Source: Alkalimonas cellulosilytica (GTDB lineage Bacteria; Pseudomonadota; Gammaproteobacteria; Enterobacterales; Alteromonadaceae). From it: DNA of 64,000 nucleotides. The stretch is taken from the NCBI RefSeq assembly GCF_036325985.1, contig NZ_JAUHLI010000003.1, forward strand, positions 124,001 to 188,000. Direction: 5' to 3'. The notes under the pieces are model-generated. The model ran no database searches, was not told the origin of the DNA, and saw only the letters and a list, made by a program, of their open reading frames with translations. Position numbers and translations under genes: made by a program. Shown here piece after piece: positions 53,345 through 62,812 of the stretch. Positions within the stretch are counted from its first letter, which is position 1. Each line of letters begins with the position of its first letter.

Positions 53345-54448
53345 TTAACTACCTGAGCCTTTATTGATACCTGTTAGCCGGAAGAACTGGTTCCGACTGT
53401 TGTTATCGTCAATAAGCTCTTGTAAGAGCTCGGGTAATGCTAAGCCACTCCAATGAATAATTTGCTCTAACGCATAAGACATGGGGGAATGCGGCTCCGT
53501 CTTACGAAAAAAAGCCGCCGCGTCTTGCAACGACTGAATCACTTGCTGCCGGGTTTGGACTTGTTTGTTAACTGGGCTGCTGTGCCCTTCTGCTGTTTCA
53601 ACCTCTGTCGTCGCATCATCGAGCAGCTCTTCTTGCTCGGCATGGTAGGCAGCCAACTTATTTTTAGTCAGGTACTGCACAGTATCACGGCACTGCTGAA
53701 TCGCTTTTAAGATTGAGCTGGTCGGTTGTGGCACACCATGCATGGCAGCATCCATCGCTGCTGAAAGCGCTGAAAAAGCCTTGGTTGCTTCATCCATGCT
53801 CGTTAACAAAGCAACGAAGTGTTCAGCAGGTGTCTCAGCCACAATCTGAACAATGGACTCCAGGTTCACACTAAGCTCTGGCCGCTGCTTTTTACTCTCT
53901 TCTTTACGGGATTGCTCATTGGCGCGAATATACTGCCAGGTTGCAAAACTGCTGTCGGAAGCACTGATAACGAGTGGAATACTTAAAATAGGTGAAATTA
54001 AAGCGCCATCCCCTTCGTAACCATTCAAACCGACCAAAGGTGCAATCCGTGTTTCCAGGCCATCTTCATCCGGTTGCGGATACAAATCATCCCAGAACTG
54101 CTCAATCAACACGCGAGCGCAATCAAAAGAGCGTGCCAAGCCGGCAAAGCCAGATGTCCTGCACAGCGCTTCAATCAACCATGCGGCATACTCCAGGTCT
54201 TTCGCCTCGGAGCTAAGCGCAGCATAAATATCTTCAGCCAACTGCATCCACTCACTCAGCATAGGAGCGGACTCATCATCACTCATTAATGCTGAACGCT
54301 CTGCATCCCGCAGTGCACGTCGCTTATCTTTCAATTGATAATAACGTGAACCGGGCGATACATCTGAGCGTGGATCCATGCCGCAACGAGCATCCGGGCG
54401 GATCTCGCAGGCAATTGAATCAGGCTTTATAAAATCACAATCTAGCAT
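53345..54448 (-). CDS. tssA: T6SS cap/baseplate protein TssA (ImpA_N)
   Basis: Protein of 367 residues with an N-terminal ImpA_N domain (LEYAAWLIEALCRTSGFAGL, FWDDLYPQPDEDGLETRIAPL, about 85-145) and a C-terminal helical region ending in VIQSLQDAAAFFRKTEPHSP. TssA proteins prime or cap tail assembly. ATG 54448 is taken as start rather than the in-frame TTG one codon earlier. Confidence 0.94.
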   Translation of the reverse strand: MLDCDFIKPDSIACEIRPDARCGMDPRSDVSPGSRYYQLKDKRRALRDAERSALMSDDESAPMLSEWMQLAEDIYAALSSEAKDLEYAAWLIEALCRTSGFAGLARSFDCARVLIEQFWDDLYPQPDEDGLETRIAPLVGLNGYEGDGALISPILSIPLVISASDSSFATWQYIRANEQSRKEESKKQRPELSVNLESIVQIVAETPAEHFVALLTSMDEATKAFSALSAAMDAAMHGVPQPTSSILKAIQQCRDTVQYLTKNKLAAYHAEQEELLDDATTEVETAEGHSSPVNKQVQTRQQVIQSLQDAAAFFRKTEPHSPMSYALEQIIHWSGLALPELLQELIDDNNSRNQFFRLTGINKGSGS

Positions 54449-54526
54449 CAAAATTCACAAGTTAACGGCTTCGGATACAAATATACCCCATAGCAAATCA
54501 ATTTAAAATATCTAATTAACCTGAAT

Positions 54527-55318
54527 TTACTTTTTAAGTGATATTGGGACCGTTTTATTACACTCTGGACTAATGTAGTGATTGGTTGTTAAGGAAGAGT
54601 TAAGGCTGTTTACTTTGACCAGAACACAGGTGACGTTATCTCTGGCTCCAGCGACCAAAGACATATGAATCAAAGCTCTGTTGGCAGCTTCAATGTCATG
54701 ATGATGTAGGTAACTCTGTATCTCGTCATCAGAGAGCTCTTTATTCAGGCCATCAGTACAGAGCAGAAAAAGATCTCCAGCTTCAATAGCTCCGTTCAGA
54801 GATGCTACACTCACCTGCCCTTGCACACCGACCGCACGAGTAATCACATTGGCCAGTTCATGGGTTTCCGCTTCTTCTGCCGCGATTAACCCTTGGTCAA
54901 TCATGTCATTCACCTGACTATGATCTCTGGTGACTTGCCGCAACTCATTGTGACGTAGTAAATACAGACGACTATCGCCCAACCAGAACACATGGTACTG
55001 CTGGTGATAAAACAGCAGGACAACGACCGTTGACCCACCCAGCTCTCCCTGGTTGTGCTGCTGGCAATACTCGACTACCTTTTGATTTGCTTGTTCCAGT
55101 GCGGTACAGATGGTTTGAGGCTTAACTTGGTCAGCATCGATGACCTCGTCACGGATCGTGTTAATGACCAACTGACTGGCAACATCACCGGCTGCATGGC
55201 CCCCCATTCCATCTGCGACTACCCAAACACCATATTCAGGCAACAACAAACAGGCATCCTCATTCAGTTGCCGAACAAGCCCTTTATGACTTTGCCCATG
55301 AGAAGTCACTGACATCAT
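54527..55318 (-). CDS. pppA: PP2C-type protein phosphatase of the T6SS (PppA-like)
   Basis: Ser/Thr phosphatase of 263 residues. PP2C metal motifs are present (RQLNEDACLLL, VVADGMGGHAAGDVAS, LLCTDGLNKELSD, GARDNVTCVLV). PppA reverses the kinase PpkA in the threonine phosphorylation pathway that controls T6SS firing. The start overlaps the tagF stop (ATGA), and a second ATG follows immediately. Confidence 0.92.
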   Translation of the reverse strand: MMSVTSHGQSHKGLVRQLNEDACLLLPEYGVWVVADGMGGHAAGDVASQLVINTIRDEVIDADQVKPQTICTALEQANQKVVEYCQQHNQGELGGSTVVVLLFYHQQYHVFWLGDSRLYLLRHNELRQVTRDHSQVNDMIDQGLIAAEEAETHELANVITRAVGVQGQVSVASLNGAIEAGDLFLLCTDGLNKELSDDEIQSYLHHHDIEAANRALIHMSLVAGARDNVTCVLVKVNSLNSSLTTNHYISPECNKTVPISLKK

Positions 55319-56046
55319 TGTTTCTGTTCCCGTGTTGCGTGGAGTGGTTTGATTTGCCAACCACGCTCAGCCCATTGTCCGTTCAGCATGGAGGCATATT
55401 GACTAATCAGAGGCATGCCTTTCGAAATTAAACACACCGCATCCACGTACTCAGAGCCATCGGTCCACCAAAGACAATAGTTACCAAACTCTTGCCGTAA
55501 CAAACTGTGCAGTAATGCCATGCTGTCCATCGTTAATGCACCATGCAAAAGCCAATTTCCTTTTTGCTCGGCATGGCCGAGATGATGTGATGGCACAGGG
55601 CTATCTGGCGAAAAAAAGGAAAATTTAAGCAGTGATGCACGCCAACTTTGAAAATTAAAGTCATCCTCCAAAGTTTGCAGAATGAAGTCTTCAAACTGTT
55701 GACACCAATCGGACTGTGTCCGGCAAACAATAGGGCTTTGTTGCACAGGTTTTGCCAAAATCAACGGGTAGTGACGACCAACTTTATCCACACTGGGTAT
55801 CATGGTGCCAATCACAGGCTCTGGACCACAGCTGCCACCGGATAAAGCAAAATGCCATACCGGACTGGTCAGATAGTAATCCAACCAACTGGCTCCCAGC
55901 TGCTCTTTACTAACAGCTAAAGCAGCTCGTAACCACTCATTCCAACAATCATTAAATTCGATGCTCAGACCTTCTTGCAAGAAGTCCCCTAATACCGGGA
56001 CCTTGCCACAAAAACCTGCACCCGGCTTTACAAATTCACTGGACAA
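55315..56046 (-). CDS. tagF: T6SS regulator TagF
   Basis: TagF-family protein of 243 residues with GFCGKVPVLGDFLQEGL and WLDYYLTSPVWHFALSGG. In Pseudomonas and Agrobacterium TagF represses the T6SS post-translationally, partly by binding Fha. It overlaps tssM by 19 bp and pppA by 4 bp. Confidence 0.93.
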   Translation of the reverse strand: MSSEFVKPGAGFCGKVPVLGDFLQEGLSIEFNDCWNEWLRAALAVSKEQLGASWLDYYLTSPVWHFALSGGSCGPEPVIGTMIPSVDKVGRHYPLILAKPVQQSPIVCRTQSDWCQQFEDFILQTLEDDFNFQSWRASLLKFSFFSPDSPVPSHHLGHAEQKGNWLLHGALTMDSMALLHSLLRQEFGNYCLWWTDGSEYVDAVCLISKGMPLISQYASMLNGQWAERGWQIKPLHATREQKQ

Positions 56047-59000
56047 CGGAATCCCTCCAGGTCACTGTTCCAGAATGGGTTATTTACAGAGTCAGGTAAA
56101 ATCTGAATCTGGGCTTTGTTACTTTGCTCTGAAACATACAGCAAGCCATCTTGCCTTGTTTCAGGCCGTAGACGGGTTTGTTCATCTAAGAAGCGAAACC
56201 AGGACCATTCACCTTCAATTCTCCGGCTGGTAGGCAATCCAGAGTTTGCTGGCGTAAAAACCAAACGGGTTTGCTGCCTATTTCTGTCGCCTGGCCACTC
56301 GAAATGCTGATTTCGTGGAGGCCCGTGACGGTACGATAACGACTGGCCATCGATCTCAAGCAACAAATGAGTAATGTGCTGATCAAGAAAAATTGGTCGC
56401 AGATTAAACCCAACGTTCATGCTCTGACTGCCTTCATCAAAAAATGCCTGACGAATACGATGAGCGCGCTGAAAAGTCCTTAGCACGGAAGGGTTAATAC
56501 CAATATCTTGCTTGAAGCTCCACTCTGCACGCTGCATATTGACGAACGGCCGTAAGTACTCATTAAAGAACTCATCAAGCGTGCCGCCATAACCAAAGAA
56601 GCGTTCGAAATCTCTGATTTTAATTTCATCGGAACTGGCCCGGTTGATGGGATAACGATTCGCAATAGACCGGTTGAACTCGGTAAGGACGGTGCCTCGC
56701 CACGCTTCATTGATGTGCTGTTTACTGCCTTCTGCAATCAACACCGAACTACCAGCATAGATTTGACTGACCCAGTCACTAAATGGTGCAGGTATATCTT
56801 CACGTAATCTACGCAAAGTCAGATTCATTTGATTGCTATCACGATTTTGCAGGCGATTCATGTAAGCCTGACGTGCCATATTGCCAGGCTGGTACAACTG
56901 CTCTAGAAATTCATGGTTGGAGCGCAACACATTGGCCATGTGATCAAAATGCTCAGCTTGTATCGAAAGTAAAGAAGAAAATGTTGCTTCAACCTCCTGC
57001 CCTGGTAGCTTACTGCGGTTCAGGTTTGGTAGCTCATCCGGCAATAACCGGCTCATTCGGTTGTATTGCGATGAAAATTGCGTCCGCGCAACGCGAACAG
57101 CAACATCAGCAGCCAGTTGCATTTCTTCAGACTCGGGTTGTTCAGTGAGTTGCACCTGGCTTTGCACCGCCTGGATAATTCGTTGTATCGGTTGCTCATG
57201 ACCACTCAAGGTTCGGGTAACAAACAAACCGTGTTCCAGCGTATCAAACGAAACAATGCTGATGTCCTGGAGCAAGGCCTGCCAATACTGAATATAATCC
57301 TGGTAATACTTCTGATTAACCATGGTCGTCAAGGCGCTATCCACTTGTCTGGCATTGATGGTTTCATCTTCACCATACACCCAACTATCCTCCATAAGCT
57401 GGCGAATAATCCGGTTCTTTTGCACATTGAACAAACCGTGAAACCCTTGATAAGTAAACAAACCAGGGATCCCTTGTTGCAACGACTGCCCACTTTTTCG
57501 GGTAACTACCCGTAAACTGTCTGAACCCAGTACATCAGCGAGCGCGAAGTCAGGAATATGACTTTGCAACAATTCAGTTTTGATACGTTGGTAAGCTCTT
57601 TCTGCTAAGGGTACATTCATCAGATCTTCGCGTACCTGGCTTACCAGAGTGCTGTCGTAAGCCAAGCCACTGACCCCACCTTGCAAGTAAGCGTGCAGAT
57701 GAAGTTCAAGCTGTTGGCGTAAATCAGCATGCAACTCTGAAGCTAACTGACGGTTCAGGTACAGACGGAACCACTCCTGAATATGCTCTGCATCAAAATT
57801 AGCCGGCTTAAAAAGCATTAAATAGCTTCTTAGCGTTTCGTACAAATAATCCCGATGCCGGGCATTTGATTGCATTTCATCCGCCATAGCTTTCGCGAGG
57901 AAGGGGCCAAAATCTGCAACAAGCGCATTTTGATAGGCTCTGCGAGCTGACTGGCCTAGCTTAGCACCTTGATACAAACCCATATCTCTGGGGCCTCCAT
58001 CAGGTAAGTGGCCATCATAACCAGCAGGTAAAGCCCGAAGGACATGCAAACGCTCGTTCAATGCGTAGAGATCATCCGATACGCTAAGTTGTGAGGTGCT
58101 GCTGTCCTGATACTGATTCACCGCATCCGTCACCTTTGCGACCAGCCCAAGATTCCATTGGTAGCTTTTCAACCACAAGGTGGATAAAACCACTGTACCA
58201 AGAGCTGTAAATGCCATGGCACCATGGCGTAACCATTTGACTTTGGTATGGTGCCGCAAATTAACCGATGCCAGTTCCCGCTCAGGCACGATAATGCTAT
58301 CAAACACCTTCTTAATAAAGAAACCCTTGCCTTCCCCTGTGAGCTGACGTTTAGGCAGCTCTGCCAGTTGCAGTTCATGACTGAGCTGAGGGCTGATCTG
58401 GTCAATGGGGATACCTTGCTGCGTGGCACTGACAACATAGATACCACGTAACATGATGGGCTTTTCAAATGGGTTGGGTGAAAAAATTTCTTTTAAGAAA
58501 TCATCGGCAGCACTTTGCGCACTTCTGAGTTGTCGTGGAAATTCAAAAATCGCATTACGATTCTCAACACCATGCTCGTATTGCAATCGATGAAACAATC
58601 GCATTTGCAGGCGCTTCAGCATGGCGTGAAATTCTTTATTAAAAAGTGCTATTTCCCCTTGCTCACTGGAAGCTTGTTCAGGGCGAAAGGTCATGCCCCA
58701 TACTTGCTCCGTCTCCTCGGCAGAAAGATCGTCAAAAAACTCAGAAAACCCAGCAATCAAATCCGCTTTGGTCAACAGCATGTACACCGGAAATGTCATC
58801 CCGAGTTGATTTTGCAACTCTTGAATTCGCTGCTTAATCGCTCTGGCATGCAGGTTACGTTCGGTTCTGGTTTGCTTCAGAAGCTCTGCCAGGCTGGCAA
58901 AGACAATAACCCCATTGATAGGACGCTTGGGGCGGTATTTTCGAAGTAAACCAAGAAAACCTTTCCAGGCACCAGCATCTTGCTGATTATGGCTATCCTG

Positions 59001-59582
59001 AGTGGTGTAGCGCCCGGCAGTGTCAATAAAAACCGCTTTGTTCGTGAACCACCAATCGCACTGGCGGGTGCCACCTATTCCTTCTATCGAGTCAACCCCC
59101 ATTTGCTCTCGCAGAGGAAACTCAAGACCCGAGTTGTGCAAAGTTGTGGTCTTACCCGAACCAGGAGGACCGATTAGCATGTACCAGGGTAAGTGGTAAG
59201 TGTCTTTACTTTGACCAAAACTGGCATGTTTTAAGATATCCAGCGCTTTTTGAATACGTTCACGCAGTACCGTGATGTCGTGCTGAGCCACCGAGCTTTG
59301 TTGCTCACCAAGTTCGTTACTCAACAACTCCTCGACCGCTTGATGGTGCGACTGGCGCTCACGGATGCCTCGAATGTAATACCAGGCTCCCCAACAAATG
59401 ACCAGCAATAACAGCGTAATAATCCGGGCGCTCACTGACGCTAAGGGCTCATAGCCAGCAATGGCCACCATTGGGCCGCCAAACCAAATCAATAAAGCTA
59501 CCGCAGCTAAACCCAGCAGAGTGATCAACCAGCCTTTGCGGCCGTAACGTACCAATGTCTGCCAAAACCTATTTAAACGCAT
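56028..59582 (-). CDS. tssM: T6SS membrane complex protein TssM (IcmF)
   Basis: Inner-membrane core subunit of 1184 residues. Two N-terminal transmembrane helices (about 18-40 and 52-70) are followed by a cytosolic GTPase-like domain with intact Walker A IGPPGSGKTT (137-146). A third helix (about 452-470) leads to the long periplasmic part that contacts TssJ. Not all TssM proteins keep the Walker A; this one does. Confidence 0.97.
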   Translation of the reverse strand: MRLNRFWQTLVRYGRKGWLITLLGLAAVALLIWFGGPMVAIAGYEPLASVSARIITLLLLVICWGAWYYIRGIRERQSHHQAVEELLSNELGEQQSSVAQHDITVLRERIQKALDILKHASFGQSKDTYHLPWYMLIGPPGSGKTTTLHNSGLEFPLREQMGVDSIEGIGGTRQCDWWFTNKAVFIDTAGRYTTQDSHNQQDAGAWKGFLGLLRKYRPKRPINGVIVFASLAELLKQTRTERNLHARAIKQRIQELQNQLGMTFPVYMLLTKADLIAGFSEFFDDLSAEETEQVWGMTFRPEQASSEQGEIALFNKEFHAMLKRLQMRLFHRLQYEHGVENRNAIFEFPRQLRSAQSAADDFLKEIFSPNPFEKPIMLRGIYVVSATQQGIPIDQISPQLSHELQLAELPKRQLTGEGKGFFIKKVFDSIIVPERELASVNLRHHTKVKWLRHGAMAFTALGTVVLSTLWLKSYQWNLGLVAKVTDAVNQYQDSSTSQLSVSDDLYALNERLHVLRALPAGYDGHLPDGGPRDMGLYQGAKLGQSARRAYQNALVADFGPFLAKAMADEMQSNARHRDYLYETLRSYLMLFKPANFDAEHIQEWFRLYLNRQLASELHADLRQQLELHLHAYLQGGVSGLAYDSTLVSQVREDLMNVPLAERAYQRIKTELLQSHIPDFALADVLGSDSLRVVTRKSGQSLQQGIPGLFTYQGFHGLFNVQKNRIIRQLMEDSWVYGEDETINARQVDSALTTMVNQKYYQDYIQYWQALLQDISIVSFDTLEHGLFVTRTLSGHEQPIQRIIQAVQSQVQLTEQPESEEMQLAADVAVRVARTQFSSQYNRMSRLLPDELPNLNRSKLPGQEVEATFSSLLSIQAEHFDHMANVLRSNHEFLEQLYQPGNMARQAYMNRLQNRDSNQMNLTLRRLREDIPAPFSDWVSQIYAGSSVLIAEGSKQHINEAWRGTVLTEFNRSIANRYPINRASSDEIKIRDFERFFGYGGTLDEFFNEYLRPFVNMQRAEWSFKQDIGINPSVLRTFQRAHRIRQAFFDEGSQSMNVGFNLRPIFLDQHITHLLLEIDGQSLSYRHGPPRNQHFEWPGDRNRQQTRLVFTPANSGLPTSRRIEGEWSWFRFLDEQTRLRPETRQDGLLYVSEQSNKAQIQILPDSVNNPFWNSDLEGFRCPVNL

Positions 59583-59602
59583 AATAAGGCATCCCTTCCT
59601 GC

Positions 59603-60928
59603 TTAGTTCGGTAATAAATCAATTTCAACCCTGCGGTTACGCGCACGGTTTTCGACTGTATCGTTAGGCACCAAGGGATCAACTTCTCCCCGGCCTTCTG
59701 GCCATAACCGACCATGCAAATCTGCACCTGCGGCTAAGGCATCCGCCATCGAGTTTGCCCGCGCCAACGATAAATGCCAGTTTGAGGGATAGCGCGTTGA
59801 AAAAATCGGTAAGTCATCGGTATAACCATTCACCAGGATCCGGCCATCCGAACCTTCCAGGGAGCGGGCAATTTTATGCACTACCGGTAAGAACCCTTCC
59901 GTGATATTGGTGCTGCCGGATGAAAACAATTGATCATTGCCAACCCGGATGCGCACTCTGTCTGAGAGCTCAATCACTTCTAACAAATTGCGATTAATTT
60001 CTGTTTGTAATAGCAGCGATAACCGTCTGCTTTCCTGGGATACCTTGCTATTAATGCTGGTAATGCTCTCAGCTTGTTCGGGCAGTTGAACAAGGGTGAC
60101 CAGGGCTCGGTTGACCTCATCTGAGCGCTCATTGATCAAGTAACTGAGGTACATGTAACCACACAGGAGCAAAGCGGCAGCTACTGAGCATATTACCCAC
60201 AGAGGAAAGCTTTTCTGCCCGGACTCAACAGCAAGTACGGATGCATGCCAATCAGGTGTCAACTCACGAGGTGGCTCGCCTCGCTCTGCTTTGATCGCTT
60301 TATAAACGCGGTCCCGAATGGCATTCAGTTGTTGATAACCCTGCTCAGCAACCCGCATTTTACCGACAAAGCCAAATGATAAGCACAGATACATCAGCTC
60401 GAGTAACTGAATGTGCGCTTTAGGATCGGTCAAAGCACTATCCAATAAGGTGAAAAAATACTCGCCACCGAAAGTTTCCTGGTAAAAGTTCGACAACAGA
60501 CTAAAAGCCGCCCAGTCGCTTTCGCTGCCCCAACTGGTATTTAAAACGGCTTCGTCAATAAAGGAACACAAACAATAGCGCGCATTGCGAATGGCATCAC
60601 CTTCAACACCACGAACCCGCAAACGTTGTTCGTAATGCTCGATAAGTTCAATGCAATGCCCTTTTAATCCCATCACATCGGGATGAGAGGCGGTACTTCG
60701 TATCGGCCCGATTAAGGAGAACAAATCACCGGCCTCTTCAATCAGAGGGTTATCACTAATAAGTAAGGACTGCTGCCTTGGCTTGCTTGTTTGTTGAGAG
60801 GGTGTGACAGCAGCGGCCAATACGGTTCGGTCAGCATGAACCGCAGCTGCCTGATTCTGGTGTTCCGTGCTGTCTTTTGCTGGTTTGCGCCCACCAGGCC
60901 TTGGTTTAAGTACTGTACGATCCGTCAT
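59603..60928 (-). CDS. tssL: T6SS membrane complex protein TssL with OmpA domain
   Basis: Protein of 441 residues. A DotU domain (about 75-240, YCLCSFIDEAVLNTSWG) is followed by one transmembrane helix (about 242-262) and a C-terminal OmpA-like peptidoglycan-binding domain (GYTDDLPIFSTRYPSNWHLS, ARNRRVEIDLLPN). The added domain anchors the secretion complex to the cell wall without a separate TagL. Confidence 0.96.
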   Translation of the reverse strand: MTDRTVLKPRPGGRKPAKDSTEHQNQAAAVHADRTVLAAAVTPSQQTSKPRQQSLLISDNPLIEEAGDLFSLIGPIRSTASHPDVMGLKGHCIELIEHYEQRLRVRGVEGDAIRNARYCLCSFIDEAVLNTSWGSESDWAAFSLLSNFYQETFGGEYFFTLLDSALTDPKAHIQLLELMYLCLSFGFVGKMRVAEQGYQQLNAIRDRVYKAIKAERGEPPRELTPDWHASVLAVESGQKSFPLWVICSVAAALLLCGYMYLSYLINERSDEVNRALVTLVQLPEQAESITSINSKVSQESRRLSLLLQTEINRNLLEVIELSDRVRIRVGNDQLFSSGSTNITEGFLPVVHKIARSLEGSDGRILVNGYTDDLPIFSTRYPSNWHLSLARANSMADALAAGADLHGRLWPEGRGEVDPLVPNDTVENRARNRRVEIDLLPN

Positions 60929-60957
60929 AACTAATTTTCCTGTTACATCTGCACTGA

Positions 60958-62286
60958 CTACGACTTAATAGCCCAAAGTTCAACTTTTAATCCCGGATAA
61001 TTTCCTGAGATATGAAGGGCAAGCCCACCACTGCTTGCTAACTTCTCCCAGTAAATGCTATTTTTTTCTAACTGGAAGTAGTGATAGCCGGCATGATAAG
61101 GAACCTGCCTGGGGGCGACAGGTAAACCTGTGACTGCGATCCCTGGAAGCTGGTTATTGACCAACTCACGGATGTGCTCTACCGGACCAATCTTTATCCT
61201 TGAGGGCAGGTGCTTACGGATATCTTCGGTAGGGACATCTGCCGCAATGGCCACAATAAACTGAGCATTATCCAAAATGCCTTTGTCGGTTAATGCTGAG
61301 ACCATGATGCCGAACTTACCCATCTGAAGAGGCAAAGCTTGCGCTGTCTGTTCCAAAACCACACTCAGCGTCTGGTTCAGTAACACCAGCAAATTACCAA
61401 ATACCGTGGTTAAGTCCTGATGCTGATAAGGAGGAAAAGACTGAGCCCGCTTTTCTTTGGTGGTAAAGGTTGCTAGCTCACCGGCTAATGCGACAATGGT
61501 TCGATACAAGGTCTCAGGGTGCGTAGCCGTGTTCTGCTGCAAATGTCTGAGCTCAGGCTCATAACGATTCAGCATCTGTAGCATCAAAAAGTCAGCGATA
61601 GAATTGGCGGTACCCTGCCCTTTACCAATCCTTACCGCTAAGGCATCTGCCCGCTGTTTAAGCATACCAAGCACTTCCTCGATAAAGCTGCAAAGCACAT
61701 GATTGCTTTGGGTCCTGAGCACCGGAGGGATGTACTTGGTATCCAGTTTTATTTCCCCTTCCTCCAATACCTCTTTCACCTTGGCTAAAGGAATACTGAT
61801 GAAGCCACCTCTTTCCTCACTCTCCCGCTTTAAAAAGCTACGAACCTGGGCGAGCTGGATGGTTTCGACCGCAAGGTCGTCCTGGGTAGAGTCCATTACA
61901 TCGGCATCATGGTAGGCAAAACGGGTAATATCTGCACTGCCATGCTCAGCAATATTTCGTGCAGAACTTTTATCCATGGCAACACACAGATAAATCAGCT
62001 CATCACGGCACACTTTTGGGATCTCAATAGGCTCAGGGACAGGATCCACTAAAGGAAGTTCCAATAAGTAACCATCAGGTAAGATGGCATCCAGGGAATT
62101 CACTGCAAACTGACCAAAACGTAGCTTATTCTGATCAATGTCAAGTGCTGCAAGTCCCCAACCGTGAGCAGAGAGCAATTCACAGCTGCGCTGCAGCCGG
62201 TGGTTTAAATAACGCTCTTGTTGTTGAAAGTGTTGTGGGCGTAAAAAAATCCCTTCCAACCAGGCAACACGATTTAACTGACTCAT
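60958..62286 (-). CDS. tssK: T6SS baseplate-membrane connector TssK
   Basis: Connector of 442 residues with the N-terminal WLEGIFLRPQHFQQQERYL and C-terminal YFQLEKNSIYWEKL. It links the baseplate to TssL and TssM and, in related systems, binds the TssFG wedge. Confidence 0.97.
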   Translation of the reverse strand: MSQLNRVAWLEGIFLRPQHFQQQERYLNHRLQRSCELLSAHGWGLAALDIDQNKLRFGQFAVNSLDAILPDGYLLELPLVDPVPEPIEIPKVCRDELIYLCVAMDKSSARNIAEHGSADITRFAYHDADVMDSTQDDLAVETIQLAQVRSFLKRESEERGGFISIPLAKVKEVLEEGEIKLDTKYIPPVLRTQSNHVLCSFIEEVLGMLKQRADALAVRIGKGQGTANSIADFLMLQMLNRYEPELRHLQQNTATHPETLYRTIVALAGELATFTTKEKRAQSFPPYQHQDLTTVFGNLLVLLNQTLSVVLEQTAQALPLQMGKFGIMVSALTDKGILDNAQFIVAIAADVPTEDIRKHLPSRIKIGPVEHIRELVNNQLPGIAVTGLPVAPRQVPYHAGYHYFQLEKNSIYWEKLASSGGLALHISGNYPGLKVELWAIKS

Positions 62287-62308
62287 AAAGATTTCCTACT
62301 CCTTGCTT

Positions 62309-62794
62309 TCAGCGTTGCCGTCTGGCTGTGTCATGCTCTCGGATATACACCGCAAGTGACTCGATATAGACATATTGGTTGTCGTAGCCGGTAGGTTTTA
62401 CATCAACCACAGCGCGCCACCGGGCATTTTCAATATCCCGATACGCAACAATGACACCGACAGCTTTAGTTGCCGGGTGCAACTCCATCCTGGATTGACT
62501 TTGCTGACCCGGTTCAAACACAAACTCATCTTTTTTGAGTAAGTCCGTTCTTAGCACCGCCGAAGGGTCATCGTACAAAGCAAAAAAATCCTGGTTCTCA
62601 AAAATTGTTTTGGAGGCAAGTTCAAAGACTTTTACTATCACGGGAGAAGGCCGGTCATTCTGATCCGGATTCAAATCAGCTGCCACTCTGAAGTGCAGTG
62701 TGGTGGATGGAGGAAAGGTAGAATACATCACTTGGCATGAAGACAAGAAAAACAGTGATATCACTACTGCAATGCCATGACTTAAAACTTTCAT
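62309..62794 (-). CDS. tssJ: T6SS outer-membrane lipoprotein TssJ
   Basis: Lipoprotein of 161 residues with lipobox LSSC (Cys20) and a transthyretin-like fold (LHFRVAADLNPDQNDRPSPVIVKVFEL). It anchors TssM to the outer membrane. AAGGAT lies 9 nt before the start. Confidence 0.95.
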   Translation of the reverse strand: MKVLSHGIAVVISLFFLSSCQVMYSTFPPSTTLHFRVAADLNPDQNDRPSPVIVKVFELASKTIFENQDFFALYDDPSAVLRTDLLKKDEFVFEPGQQSQSRMELHPATKAVGVIVAYRDIENARWRAVVDVKPTGYDNQYVYIESLAVYIREHDTARRQR

Positions 62795-62812
62795 AGACAG
62801 ATCCTTTATGGG